This document shows, piece after piece, positions 1 through 6,488 of a stretch of 8,518 nt of DNA. Positions within the stretch are counted from its first letter, which is position 1; every line of letters starts with the position of its first letter. The stretch is from contig JAGAYQ010000003.1 of NCBI GenBank assembly GCA_017940445.1, forward strand, positions 1 to 8,518, written 5' to 3'. The position numbers were made by a program, and so were the translations under genes. This stretch comes from Pyramidobacter sp. Lineage in GTDB: Bacteria > Synergistota > Synergistia > Synergistales > Dethiosulfovibrionaceae. Under the pieces are notes generated by a model. That model was not told the origin of the DNA. It did not search any database and saw nothing but the letters and a program-made list of their open reading frames with translations.

Positions 1-2
1 AA

Positions 3-467
3 CACGTGTTTCACCTGCGGCGCGGACAGGTATACGAGATCGAGGGAAAGTCGTTCTTCTGCATGGGCGGCGCGATGTCGATCGATAAAGAGTGGCACAC
101 CGAGGGCGAAAGCTGGTGGCCGGGGGAAAACATCACGACCGACGACATGAGGCGCGGCGTCGAGGCACTGGAAAAGCGCGGCAACAAGGTCGATTACGTG
201 CTCACCCACACGCCCCCGGAGCGTGTCTTGCGCAGACTGCTCGACGTCGACTCAAGGCATGCCAAGCTGAAAGATCCCAACGCCAGGCTGCTTGACCAAT
301 TTTACGAGACGGTGAAGTTCAAAAAGTGGTTTTTCGGCCACATGCACTTTGACTCTGTGGTTTTCGGCGAGCCGAAGTTCGTGGGGCTGTTTCGGCAGAT
401 CATCAGGCTGGGAAACGCGCGCGAACTGAAAAAGATGCTGCATATCAGGAAGCTCAGCTTCTATTAA
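3..467 (+). CDS. Calcineurin-like metallophosphoesterase, C-terminal part (5' end outside window)
   Basis: This reading frame is open from the window edge to a TAA at 465-467, so the gene enters from the left and only its last 154 codons are visible. A GTG at position 6 is an internal Val, not a credible start: the first visible residues (HVFHLRRGQVYEI) look like the middle of the fold. The family hydrolyses phosphoesters with a two-metal centre in the cytosol. Visible family marks are the glycine-rich strand FFCMGGAMSIDKEW with a following SWWPGE, a metal-ligand His in VLTHTPP, and the C-terminal GHMH motif, in which two histidines complete the metal site. The Asp, Asn and GNHE motifs of the first half would lie upstream of the window. 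The substrate cannot be told. It is followed after 13 bases by the HicB-like gene, so the two are probably co-transcribed. Family assignment is confident; specific role unknown. Confidence 0.85.
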   Translation, partial: HVFHLRRGQVYEIEGKSFFCMGGAMSIDKEWHTEGESWWPGENITTDDMRRGVEALEKRGNKVDYVLTHTPPERVLRRLLDVDSRHAKLKDPNARLLDQFYETVKFKKWFFGHMHFDSVVFGEPKFVGLFRQIIRLGNARELKKMLHIRKLSFY

Positions 468-480
468 AGAGGTGACAAAA

Positions 481-657
481 ATGTCTACGACGTACACATC
501 GTATCCCGCGTGCTTTTTCAAAGACGATAATGAGAAATGCGCTTATACCGTCATCTTTCCCAATTTGAGAGAGGGCACCTGCGGTGAAACGCTCGATGAG
601 GCGTTTGCGATGGCGCAGAATCTGCTGGCTGGTTATATTGAAGGAGACGCTGATTAA
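481..657 (+). CDS. Small HicB-like (UPF0150-type) protein, 58 residues, possibly truncated
   Basis: The start is ATG 481, chosen over an in-frame GTG at 472 because AGAGGTG at 468-474 sits six bases before it. The protein has the single HicB-type partial RNase-H-like fold: YPACFFKDD, then a strand with YTVIFPNLREG (family pattern Y-x-V-x-FPDLPGC), then GETLDEAFAMAQNLLAGYIEGD (family pattern G-x-T-x-EEA-x-x-x-A). Full HicB antitoxins usually continue for 50-80 more residues to a small DNA-binding domain; this one stops right after the first domain. No hicA gene is visible on either side in the window, so a complete toxin-antitoxin pair is not supported. It may be a stand-alone short HicB-like protein or a decayed antitoxin: the next frame downstream reads INSPAPCRDV and KLVNIAP, which resembles the usual HicB continuation. 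It lies 13 bases behind the metallophosphoesterase gene, suggesting one transcript. Confidence 0.75.
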   Translation: MSTTYTSYPACFFKDDNEKCAYTVIFPNLREGTCGETLDEAFAMAQNLLAGYIEGDAD

Positions 658-858
658 TTCACCCGCGCCCTGCAGGGACGTTTGCCGTCTGACTGCGTCG
701 AAGCTCGTCAACATAGCACCGTTATGCCTCTTCGCTTCTCCTTGCCAGACGACGAAATTCCTCGACAGGTCATCGGACTCATTGAATCAGTGTCTCCTTA
801 AACGCCGCGCCTTTGGGGCATAGTCGCGCCGATGATCGTGCTGGGAACTCAGATGTTG
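658..858. other. Convergent intergenic stretch, possible HicB remnant
   Basis: No convincing intact gene lies between the HicB-like stop and the convergent minus-strand gene. The frame of the HicB-like gene stays open from 658 to a TAA at 799-801, and the +1 frame stays open from before 653 to a TAG near 825. Neither has a ribosome binding site. The +1 frame begins with a HicB-like continuation, so this may be a decayed 3' half. A 10-base perfect palindrome CCCTGCAGGG occurs at 668-677. I see no clear stem plus T-run terminator for either converging transcript. Confidence 0.35.
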
Positions 859-2025
859 TCATCGCGCCGCGAATTCATGAACGGCGCCGATCACTGATTT
901 TTGGTACATGACACGATCGTCTTCGGTCATGATCGGTATTTTCCAGACCTGATATTCCGTCTTGGGGACGAGCATGGATAAAACCGCTCCCGTATGCGGC
1001 TTCAGTCCAGCGCCGCGCACTTCGTCGTTGAGATCGTTGCTCATGAACGTGACACCGCCCAGTTCTTCGCTGACGAAGCGATTGAGTTCGGCGGCCAGCC
1101 TGACTTTTTCAAATGACGTTTCGGCTGCGCACAGCTGCTCGGCAAGCGTTTTGATGTGCTCACCCGCCTTACGCGTCGCGCTGCGCAGATTTCCGCTGCC
1201 TAAAGGCATCGCGTCAAAAAGGCAGATGTGGGGGATCCCTTCTTTTTCCATCGCGCGGCAGAGCGCTACGGCTATACGTTCGTGATCGACGCCCTTCTGA
1301 GCCCGCACCATCATGCGAGCCGTTTGCAGGGGATCGCACAGGTCGGGCCGATACAGTTTGCTTTCGATGATGATGCTCGGCAGTTCTGTCAGCCCAAGCT
1401 CACGCATCGCTTCCCCTTTGAGGCCGAGGGGCGTGTTGCCCTCATAATCCTCGTCGGGGCCTATGCCGCCCTCGGTAGCGTTCAGCACCATCATGACCGA
1501 GACCGGGATGCCGTCGATCTCGATGACTGTTCCCAGCACGCTGTCCAGCCGGCCGGGAAGCTGACAGTCAGTCAGAACTGCTTTCCCGCCTGAAACAGCG
1601 GCGAACGTGTCGAAGACGGCCAGTGCGCACGCGGCTTCGAGTGCGCTGGCGGCTTCCCCGGCGCCTTGACCGTACACGCGCCCCATGGCCTTCATCGCGG
1701 CCGCCTGGGGAAAAAGGGCATCGCAGCCGACGGCGCGTTCGCACAACTCGGCCTCGAAGGGCGTAAAACCGCGTCGCGCAAAAGCGCGCCCCGTGCCGCC
1801 CCCTTCTGTTTTGACGGAAACGTATCCCGTGTCCGGATCGGCGGCGGCGCTGACTATGCGTGCTGACACGTTCAGAGCCTGCCGGATCAGGCTCCCGGCA
1901 ACGACAAATCCCGCCGAATCGTCCTGAACGATGGAGCCGACGCTGTGCGCATGTCCCACTCCGACATGGCCCACGATGCCCAGGAGCCCTTGTTTGCGGG
2001 ATGAGAGCTGTATATCTGTCCTCAT
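859..2025 (-). CDS. Protein of unknown function, 388 residues, coupled to the regulator gene
   Basis: I do not recognise this family. The preferred start is ATG at 2025 with GGAG eight bases upstream; an alternative GTG at 2034 would overlap the regulator's stop codon by four bases (GTGA). Either way the gene is tightly coupled to the regulator. The protein looks cytosolic, with no signal peptide and no membrane helices. Its N-terminus carries GHVGVGHAHS (residues 19-28) followed by VQDDSAGF (33-40), rich in Gly, His and Asp. Further on are TEGGGTGRAFARRG (73-86), an Ala-rich helical stretch around 105-140, the acidic and glycine-rich NATEGGIGPDEDYEGNT (182-198), and PLGSGN (274-279). Closely spaced His and Asp residues would suit a metal or catalytic site, but this is inference. 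Its neighbours suggest a role in metabolising or sensing the compound handled by the M20/AbgT genes. That it is a real gene is well supported by length, coupling and codon use; its function is open. Confidence 0.85.
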   Translation of the reverse strand: MRTDIQLSSRKQGLLGIVGHVGVGHAHSVGSIVQDDSAGFVVAGSLIRQALNVSARIVSAAADPDTGYVSVKTEGGGTGRAFARRGFTPFEAELCERAVGCDALFPQAAAMKAMGRVYGQGAGEAASALEAACALAVFDTFAAVSGGKAVLTDCQLPGRLDSVLGTVIEIDGIPVSVMMVLNATEGGIGPDEDYEGNTPLGLKGEAMRELGLTELPSIIIESKLYRPDLCDPLQTARMMVRAQKGVDHERIAVALCRAMEKEGIPHICLFDAMPLGSGNLRSATRKAGEHIKTLAEQLCAAETSFEKVRLAAELNRFVSEELGGVTFMSNDLNDEVRGAGLKPHTGAVLSMLVPKTEYQVWKIPIMTEDDRVMYQKSVIGAVHEFAAR

Positions 2026-2030
2026 GACGA

Positions 2031-3362
2031 TCACTCCAATCCAAAATCGATCTGTACTATCCGGCTTGGCCTGCCGGCTTTGTTGGACACTTCTTTACCG
2101 ATCACCTGAACGTAACCGGCATCCATCAGTTTTGTCAGCATACGCTGGAAATTTCGCACGCTTCCACCGTACAACTGAGCGAGCTGTTTAGAAGTTGTAT
2201 ATTCGATGCCATACTGCCGTATCAAAGAATCTAATCGGCTGATCGCACTGGCGCTGATGCCGCTCCGTCTGGCGATCTCGGTCAAATTTCGTTCAAGCGG
2301 TTCCTTTTCTGTTTTGGGGCGGGCGGCTTCGACGATCGGACCGGCGAGGCTCATGTCTTCCCAGCACACGTACATGCAGCTGGCTCCGTATGTTCGCGCG
2401 CGCCTGAGCGCCAATTCGGCCGACCTCTTTGAATGCGCCGGCTGAAGAGCCAGCCCCACACCGGCATAAACATGCCGCACGAGGTCGATCTTGCTGATCT
2501 CCTGTAGCAGCGGCAGATAACTCAACTGTTCGGTTTCCAGCGTCATTGACGACTTTTGCGCGACGAGGTAAAAGGAACTTTCTCCCTCTTCGTAGACGGC
2601 GGCGTCTATGCTTTGGGCAAAGACATAAACGCGGTCCCGTATTTGGCTCTTGAGGCGCAGAAGCTGAAGGACGCTGCGATCGTACACCGGATGCTCCTCC
2701 AGATACTCAACGCTGATCGCGACGGTTGCCGTCGATTCGGTACCGATATGATCGAGCTTATGGCTCAACAAAAGGTATTTGACCGCGCGAATGATCGAAT
2801 CAGACGATTTGCTGTTCATCATGCACGGCAGGCCGGCTTCGCGCAGAAGCCTGTACACCTTGTCGACGCCCGTGATGGCGCAGTGAGTTTCTCCGCGTTC
2901 GATGTGCTCTTTATGAAACTGAAACAGCTTTTCGACATACTTGGGCGAAAATAGCGAATGCGCGGCAAACAGGACTTTTATGTCGGAGGGGGCGTAGCCG
3001 AGCTCTTGATACGCGGCATAGACCATTCGCTGGTCGATGCTGTCAAACGTGACCCGCGTGATGTCGTATTCCTTCAAAAAGCCGGCTTTCAGCAGCGTGA
3101 ACACAAGCGACAGCTTGTCGCGGGGCGGAAAACTCCACGGACATTCGGGATGTATATAGTGAACGGCGTATTCAAAAGGGAGCGTTCCGGTAAATAAGAC
3201 GGCATCCAGCTTGCCCTGATTTTCGGACACGATGCGGAGCGTTTCGGTGTAATCATTATAAATCAAGGGTGTGATCGTGACAGGGATGTGCATTGAATCC
3301 ACCGCCTGTTCAACTTCCCAAACGCTTTGCTGCGGACCGATCACGCCGAGGTTCATGCTCAT
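2031..3362 (-). CDS. Transcriptional regulator: PrpR_N-like sensor, GGDEF-like domain, C-terminal winged HTH
   Basis: The start is ATG 3362, preceded by AAAGGAGG (3374-3367, four bases spacing); a second ATG six bases on is possible. A longer frame back to 3449 would cross the promoter and is rejected. The 443-residue product has three parts. Residues 4-190 alternate strands and helices (LGVIGPQQSV, AVLFTGTLPF) and end with AITGVDKVYRLLREAGLPC and SDSIIRAVKYLL, which matches the PrpR_N sensor pattern of a V-x-G strand, lineage of leucines, then S-x-x-SI-x-x-A. Residues about 245-338 look like a degenerate GGDEF-like domain of the CdaR/PucR kind (GVGLALQPAHSKRSAELALR, ARTYGASCMYV). Residues 356-443 hold a helical segment (LTEIARRSGISASAISRL) and a winged helix (TSKQLAQLYGGSVRNFQRML, with basic wing KAGRPSR). 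It probably binds a small effector and controls the flanking peptide-related genes and itself. The ligand is unknown; the domain reading comes from pattern recognition, not a search. Confidence 0.8.
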   Translation of the reverse strand: MSMNLGVIGPQQSVWEVEQAVDSMHIPVTITPLIYNDYTETLRIVSENQGKLDAVLFTGTLPFEYAVHYIHPECPWSFPPRDKLSLVFTLLKAGFLKEYDITRVTFDSIDQRMVYAAYQELGYAPSDIKVLFAAHSLFSPKYVEKLFQFHKEHIERGETHCAITGVDKVYRLLREAGLPCMMNSKSSDSIIRAVKYLLLSHKLDHIGTESTATVAISVEYLEEHPVYDRSVLQLLRLKSQIRDRVYVFAQSIDAAVYEEGESSFYLVAQKSSMTLETEQLSYLPLLQEISKIDLVRHVYAGVGLALQPAHSKRSAELALRRARTYGASCMYVCWEDMSLAGPIVEAARPKTEKEPLERNLTEIARRSGISASAISRLDSLIRQYGIEYTTSKQLAQLYGGSVRNFQRMLTKLMDAGYVQVIGKEVSNKAGRPSRIVQIDFGLE

Positions 3363-3384
3363 GCCGCCTCCTTTCCTCAGCTCG

Positions 3385-3413
3385 ATTGTATCAGGCAGAG
3401 CCTGGCGTTTCAA
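3385..3413 (-). promoter_or_regulatory. Promoter of the regulator gene with a palindrome in its spacer
   Basis: On the minus strand, TTGAAA (3413-3408) and TACAAT (3390-3385) are separated by exactly 17 bases, close to the sigma-70 consensus; TG at 3393-3392 makes it an extended -10. The predicted transcript starts near 3378, giving a short leader just before the AAAGGAGG site. The spacer contains CAGGC-TCT-GCCTG (3404-3392), a perfect 5-bp inverted repeat, which is a good place for a repressor, possibly the regulator itself. The promoter is seen directly; autoregulation is inference. Confidence 0.7.
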
Positions 3414-3415
3414 GA

Positions 3416-3451
3416 GAATGCAGGGCTCCCCCTGAGGAGAACCCTGCATTC
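3416..3451. terminator. 10-bp inverted repeat between the AbgT and regulator genes (terminator-like, no T-run)
   Basis: GAATGCAGGG at 3416-3425 and CCCTGCATTC at 3442-3451 are perfect reverse complements. Inside them CTCC (3426-3429) can pair with GGAG (3436-3439), leaving a six-base loop and a two-base AA bulge. It begins eight bases past the AbgT stop codon on the minus strand and ends three bases before the -35 box of the regulator promoter. The position suits the end of the M20-AbgT transcript. The lack of a T-run on either strand means it may instead be an mRNA 3'-stabilising hairpin, a weak terminator, or a protein-binding site. Confidence 0.55.
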
Positions 3452-3459
3452 ATGATGTG

Positions 3460-5013
3460 TTACAAGAAAAGGGGAGTGCCGGGGCCAATCGGCAGCCCAA
3501 GCAGCATGAATACGACCAAAAGCAGGATCAAGCCAACCAACAGCGCCAACGAATACGGCAGGGTCATCGAAAGCATCGTGCCGACGCCGATGCCCTCCCG
3601 GTCTTCGGGTTTTGAATACTCCGCCATGATGCCGAGCACGATCGGGATGAAGTAGCTGACCGGGGCGATGGGATTCGTCGTCGAATCGCCGATGCGGTAA
3701 CACAGCTGCGTCAGAGCCGGCGAGAATCCCATTGTGGCAAACATGGGCACGAAGATGGGGGCAAGCACCATCCATTTTTCGGAGGCGCCGGTCATGAACA
3801 GATTCAGCACGGCACACAGCAGCACAAACATCACGGCCAGCGGGATGCCCGTCAAGTTCATGCTCTTGAGGAATTCTCCGCCGCGCACGGAAAGGAGCAC
3901 GGCCAGTTTGCTGTCGGCAAAGAAGCGGACGAAATAAGCTGCGGGCAGCGAAACGGCAAAGAACACCAGCGATCCGCGCAGACCGTTGCTCATTAGCGCA
4001 GGAATGTCTTTTTGGCTTTTGATCGTTTTCGCCCCTAGGCCGTACGCCAATCCGGTGAAGAAAAACGCAAAGAACAAAATGAACACGATCGAGCTGACAA
4101 ACGGCGAAGACGGCAGCAGCGCGCCGGTATCCGTCCGCAAAAAGGCGTTACTCGGCACCGTCAGCGCAAGGATCAGAGCAAGGTAGGCAAGCGCCGCGAT
4201 CCCGGCCCATTTCAGCCCGCGAGCCTGATCGGGCGTGATTTCCTTTGACAGTTCACGCTGAGCATCGATCTCGCCGATCGTCACAAACTTGCTCATGATC
4301 TTTTCCGTCACGAACGTGATGATCAGAGCAACCACAAATGAGGCCGCGAACATGTAGTAATAGTTGATCATAGGGTGGCTGGCCGCTTTGATGCTCATGC
4401 CGCCCGCGGCCGACTCCGTGATGCCGGCCAGCAGCACGTCGGTACCGGCGATCATGAGGTTTGCCGACCAGGCGCCGTGCGTAGCGCAGTAACCGGTCAG
4501 AAGCCCGAGGATCGGGTTGCGGCCCAGCGACGCGAACAGCGCCGCGCCGATCGTCGCCGAAAACACGATGCCGGCGTTGGAAGCGATATTGGCGCAAACG
4601 CCGACAAGCGCCAGCACGAATGTGACCATAAACGGAGGTGCGCTCATGAGCGACTTGCGCAAAACCGCATCGAACATGCCCGTATCCTGAGCGAAACCGA
4701 TGGAGAGCATCATCACCATGATCAGCCCCAGCGGGGGGAAGTTTTTGTACGTGTTGACGAAGCCCATCATGTGTTTCTTGATGTAATCTCCGGTGAGCAG
4801 GCTTTTAATGGTTGCGGTCGTTTCTACAGCGCCTTTACCGGCCGCCCCTGCCGACACGTAGGTGATTTGCGTGCCGTCCAGCCAAACCGACGCGATCAGG
4901 ACGAGCACGGCCATCCCCGTGAACAAGAAAAACGGATGCGGCAATTTGTTGCCGACGCGTTCAATGCCCTTCATCAGGCGGGCAAACAAACTTCTTTTTG
5001 CAGTATTTTCCAT
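3460..5013 (-). CDS. AbgT-family transporter
   Basis: An inner-membrane protein of 517 residues, about the usual AbgT length. Start ATG 5013 has AAAGGAG (5029-5023) nine bases upstream; a TTG at 5019 lies too close to that site. After a charged N-terminus, HPFFLFTGMAVLVLIASVWL (26-45) is the first membrane helix. Family blocks follow in order: FPPLGLIMVMMLSIGFAQDT (92-111), NAGIVFSATIGAALFASLGR (146-165), SANLMIAGTDVLLAGITE (183-200) with the conserved Asp192, and GASEKWMVLAPIFVPMFATM (409-428) running into YRIGDSTTNPIAP (439-451). Ser411, Trp414, Arg440, Asp443 and Pro451 correspond to residues implicated in substrate handling in MtrF/YdaH, as I recall. Known members carry p-aminobenzoyl-glutamate or export sulfonamides. 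It lies 37 bases behind the M20 peptidase, as AbgT does behind AbgAB hydrolases in enterobacteria, so import of an amide-linked amino acid or dipeptide for cleavage is likely. The exact substrate is unknown. Confidence 0.92.
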   Translation of the reverse strand: MENTAKRSLFARLMKGIERVGNKLPHPFFLFTGMAVLVLIASVWLDGTQITYVSAGAAGKGAVETTATIKSLLTGDYIKKHMMGFVNTYKNFPPLGLIMVMMLSIGFAQDTGMFDAVLRKSLMSAPPFMVTFVLALVGVCANIASNAGIVFSATIGAALFASLGRNPILGLLTGYCATHGAWSANLMIAGTDVLLAGITESAAGGMSIKAASHPMINYYYMFAASFVVALIITFVTEKIMSKFVTIGEIDAQRELSKEITPDQARGLKWAGIAALAYLALILALTVPSNAFLRTDTGALLPSSPFVSSIVFILFFAFFFTGLAYGLGAKTIKSQKDIPALMSNGLRGSLVFFAVSLPAAYFVRFFADSKLAVLLSVRGGEFLKSMNLTGIPLAVMFVLLCAVLNLFMTGASEKWMVLAPIFVPMFATMGFSPALTQLCYRIGDSTTNPIAPVSYFIPIVLGIMAEYSKPEDREGIGVGTMLSMTLPYSLALLVGLILLLVVFMLLGLPIGPGTPLFL

Positions 5014-5040
5014 GGTCAAACGCTCCTTTCATGAGGCCAA

Positions 5041-5056
5041 CGCTGGTGTTTCAGCG
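5041..5056. other. Small hairpin overlapping the M20 stop codon
   Basis: CGCTG (5041-5045) and CAGCG (5052-5056) form a 5-bp stem with a six-base loop; the M20 stop codon (5053-5051) is inside it. It sits between two co-oriented genes 37 bases apart. It might modulate ribosome passage or mRNA processing between peptidase and transporter, but a stem this short can occur by chance. Confidence 0.3.
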
Positions 5057-6166
5057 AACGGGAGACAGCACGATGCGGCGCACCAGCTCTGCCGCTTTGA
5101 TAAACTCCGGGATCGTGATCTTTTCATAGAGCGCGTGCGGGTCGTTATACCCCACAGCGACGCCCACGCAGCGAAGGCCCCGCGAACAAAAATTATTCGC
5201 GTCCATCCCCCCCATGCCCATCTGGATGGAAGGCTCAACGCCCATGGCTCTCATCGCGTCCAGCAGCCGCCGCATTACGGCCTCGTCTTCATCCACGCGG
5301 AAGCCGTCATAGGCAATTTCAAACTTGATTTCGAGCCTGGCTTGTGTCTCCGAAATCCTCTTTCGGCAGTGCGACTTTACCTCTTCGAGGTACGACAGCA
5401 ACCCATCTTTGTCGTGGTTTCTCAGTTCGGCCTGTATGGTGACGTGATCGCAGACGGTGCCGATGTTGCTTCCGCCGGAAATAACTCCGAAGTTGGATGT
5501 CGCCTCCGGCCCCAGGCGGCCTTCGGGAAGCCCGTCTAAGATATGCGCCGCCGCCATGATTGCGTTGACGCCGCGCTCGGGGTAGTTCCCGGCGTGCGAA
5601 GCCTTGCCCCACACGTCAAGCGTGAGCACGCCCTTATAAGGGGCGCGGCTGACGATGCGGCCCACCGCTCCTGACGTATCGAGCACATAGCCGATCTTGG
5701 AACGCAGACGCGAGCAGTCGAAATGCAGGCTGCCCTGCAAACTGATCTCTTCGCAGACAGTGAAGACCACTTCGATCGTCTGATGCGGCTGGCCACTTTC
5801 GACCGCCTGCCTGACCCCTTCGAGGATGGCTTCTACGCCCGCTAGATCGTCGGCCGCGAGGATCGTGCTCCCGTCCGACGTGATCGTGCCGGCAGCCTCG
5901 TCGACGACCGGGCATATCCCGTTGCCCGGCGGCACGCGGTCCATATGGGCGCAGAACATCAGCTCCCCGGGCAGTTCTCCCGGCAGGACGGCATAAAGGT
6001 TGCCGGCGTTTCCGCCGATCGTTTCCCCCGCCTCGTCCTCAGTGACCGAAAAACCCAGCGCTTCCAGTTTTTCTTTGAGCCGGTCCGCCATACGCCGCTC
6101 GTTTTTTGTTTCCGCGTCGATTTGCGCCAACTCGATGAATTCGTCTACCATACGATGCCGTGCCAT
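5051..6166 (-). CDS. M20-family zinc metallopeptidase, PepT-like
   Basis: Cytosolic enzyme of 371 residues, matching the PepT-like (B. subtilis YqjE-type) branch of M20, which is shorter than tripeptidase PepT itself. Start ATG 6166 is fixed by GAGGAGG (6179-6173) six bases upstream; the open frame beyond it is a GC-rich leader. The two-zinc site is complete: His74 and Asp76 in CAHMDRVPPG, the bridging Asp106/Asp107 region in ILAADDLAG, the catalytic and metal Glu pair 139/140 in VCEEISLQGS, Asp163 in YVLDTSG, and C-terminal His344 in YNDPHALYEK. The inserted dimerisation domain (about 170-285) shows the typical GKASHAGNYPERGVNAI with His191, and GGMDANNF (319-326) is the PepT-like substrate-loop motif. 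It should remove residues from di- or tripeptides or cleave an N-acyl amino acid. It is the first gene of the minus-strand operon and is followed 37 bases later by the AbgT transporter, which probably supplies its substrate. Confidence 0.92.
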   Translation of the reverse strand: MARHRMVDEFIELAQIDAETKNERRMADRLKEKLEALGFSVTEDEAGETIGGNAGNLYAVLPGELPGELMFCAHMDRVPPGNGICPVVDEAAGTITSDGSTILAADDLAGVEAILEGVRQAVESGQPHQTIEVVFTVCEEISLQGSLHFDCSRLRSKIGYVLDTSGAVGRIVSRAPYKGVLTLDVWGKASHAGNYPERGVNAIMAAAHILDGLPEGRLGPEATSNFGVISGGSNIGTVCDHVTIQAELRNHDKDGLLSYLEEVKSHCRKRISETQARLEIKFEIAYDGFRVDEDEAVMRRLLDAMRAMGVEPSIQMGMGGMDANNFCSRGLRCVGVAVGYNDPHALYEKITIPEFIKAAELVRRIVLSPVR

Positions 6167-6290
6167 GCGATACCTCCTCTTCGGCCCCTTTGCGAGCCGC
6201 TCCCCGTGTAGCCGCCCGCCGTCCCGTGCGTGTGTGTCGCAAATCAGCGGCAAGCGCTGTCGTCTGCCGGGGCGGCTTGGCAACTTTATT

Positions 6291-6308
6291 AAAAGTATAT
6301 CTACTTTT
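6291..6308. promoter_or_regulatory. Palindrome AAAAGTA-N4-TACTTTT overlapping a putative -10 box of the M20 operon
   Basis: AAAAGTA (6291-6297) and TACTTTT (6302-6308) are perfect 7-bp inverted repeats around a 4-base centre, in an AT-rich island within GC-rich DNA. On the minus strand it contains TATACT (6299-6294), a plausible -10 box about 130 bases ahead of the M20 start; no good -35 lies 16-18 bases upstream, which would suit an activator-dependent or regulated promoter. Size and symmetry are those of a dimeric regulator's operator. Which protein binds is unknown; the PrpR_N-like regulator is the obvious local candidate. Confidence 0.5.
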
Positions 6309-6428
6309 GTGATGGCGGTATAGTGCCCAAAATTCTGTCGTTAATTCGACCCCGGTACAGGTTCACTCATACGGCTGCATGTGCCTCCCGCTGCCGGGAA
6401 TACGCCCAGCGGCCGTTTTACTTTTGTG
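6302..6428 (+). repeat. Direct repeat pair TACTTTTGTG (6302-6311 and 6419-6428)
   Basis: The 10-mer TACTTTTGTG occurs twice in the control region, 117 bases apart in the same orientation. The first copy contains the right arm of the AAAAGTA/TACTTTT palindrome; the second lies about 60 bases upstream of the OPT -35 box and doubles as the T-rich tail of the terminator-like fold. Two copies could be half-sites for one regulator serving both divergent operons, or coincidence. Confidence 0.4.
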
Positions 6429-6430
6429 TT
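6371..6430 (+). terminator. Terminator-like fold upstream of the OPT gene, possible attenuator
   Basis: ACGGCTGC (6371-6378) can pair with GCGGCCGT (6409-6416) over eight positions including one wobble, enclosing a second hairpin TCCCG-CTGC-CGGGA (6386-6399). The outer stem is followed on the plus strand by TTTACTTTTGTGTT (6417-6430), a T-rich tail. No plus-strand gene lies upstream, so if it terminates anything it would be a leader transcript heading towards the OPT gene; a weak promoter-like TTGGCA-N17-TCTACT at 6277-6305 could start one. The GC-rich setting makes chance pairing fairly likely. Confidence 0.35.
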
Positions 6431-6488
6431 GCGCGCCGACGTGCGGGGACGGCCGCGGAACAGGCTGACGGAGCTTCATTATAAACGC

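Noticed and set aside
481..657. A complete HicAB toxin-antitoxin system
   Set aside because: No hicA-like frame (a short basic protein with the G-S-H motif) is present within the window on either side.
668..677. CCCTGCAGGG palindrome as a terminator
   Set aside because: The two arms meet with no room for a loop and no T-run follows, so it cannot form a usual terminator hairpin.
3363..3449. N-terminal extension of the regulator by 29 residues
   Set aside because: The extension would be encoded through the promoter, the spacer palindrome and the inverted repeat, whereas ATG 3362 has a strong AAAGGAGG directly upstream.
6167..6283. N-terminal extension of the M20 peptidase by 39 residues
   Set aside because: The extension is Arg-rich without family resemblance, and ATG 6166 has GAGGAGG six bases upstream with M20-like sequence starting right after.
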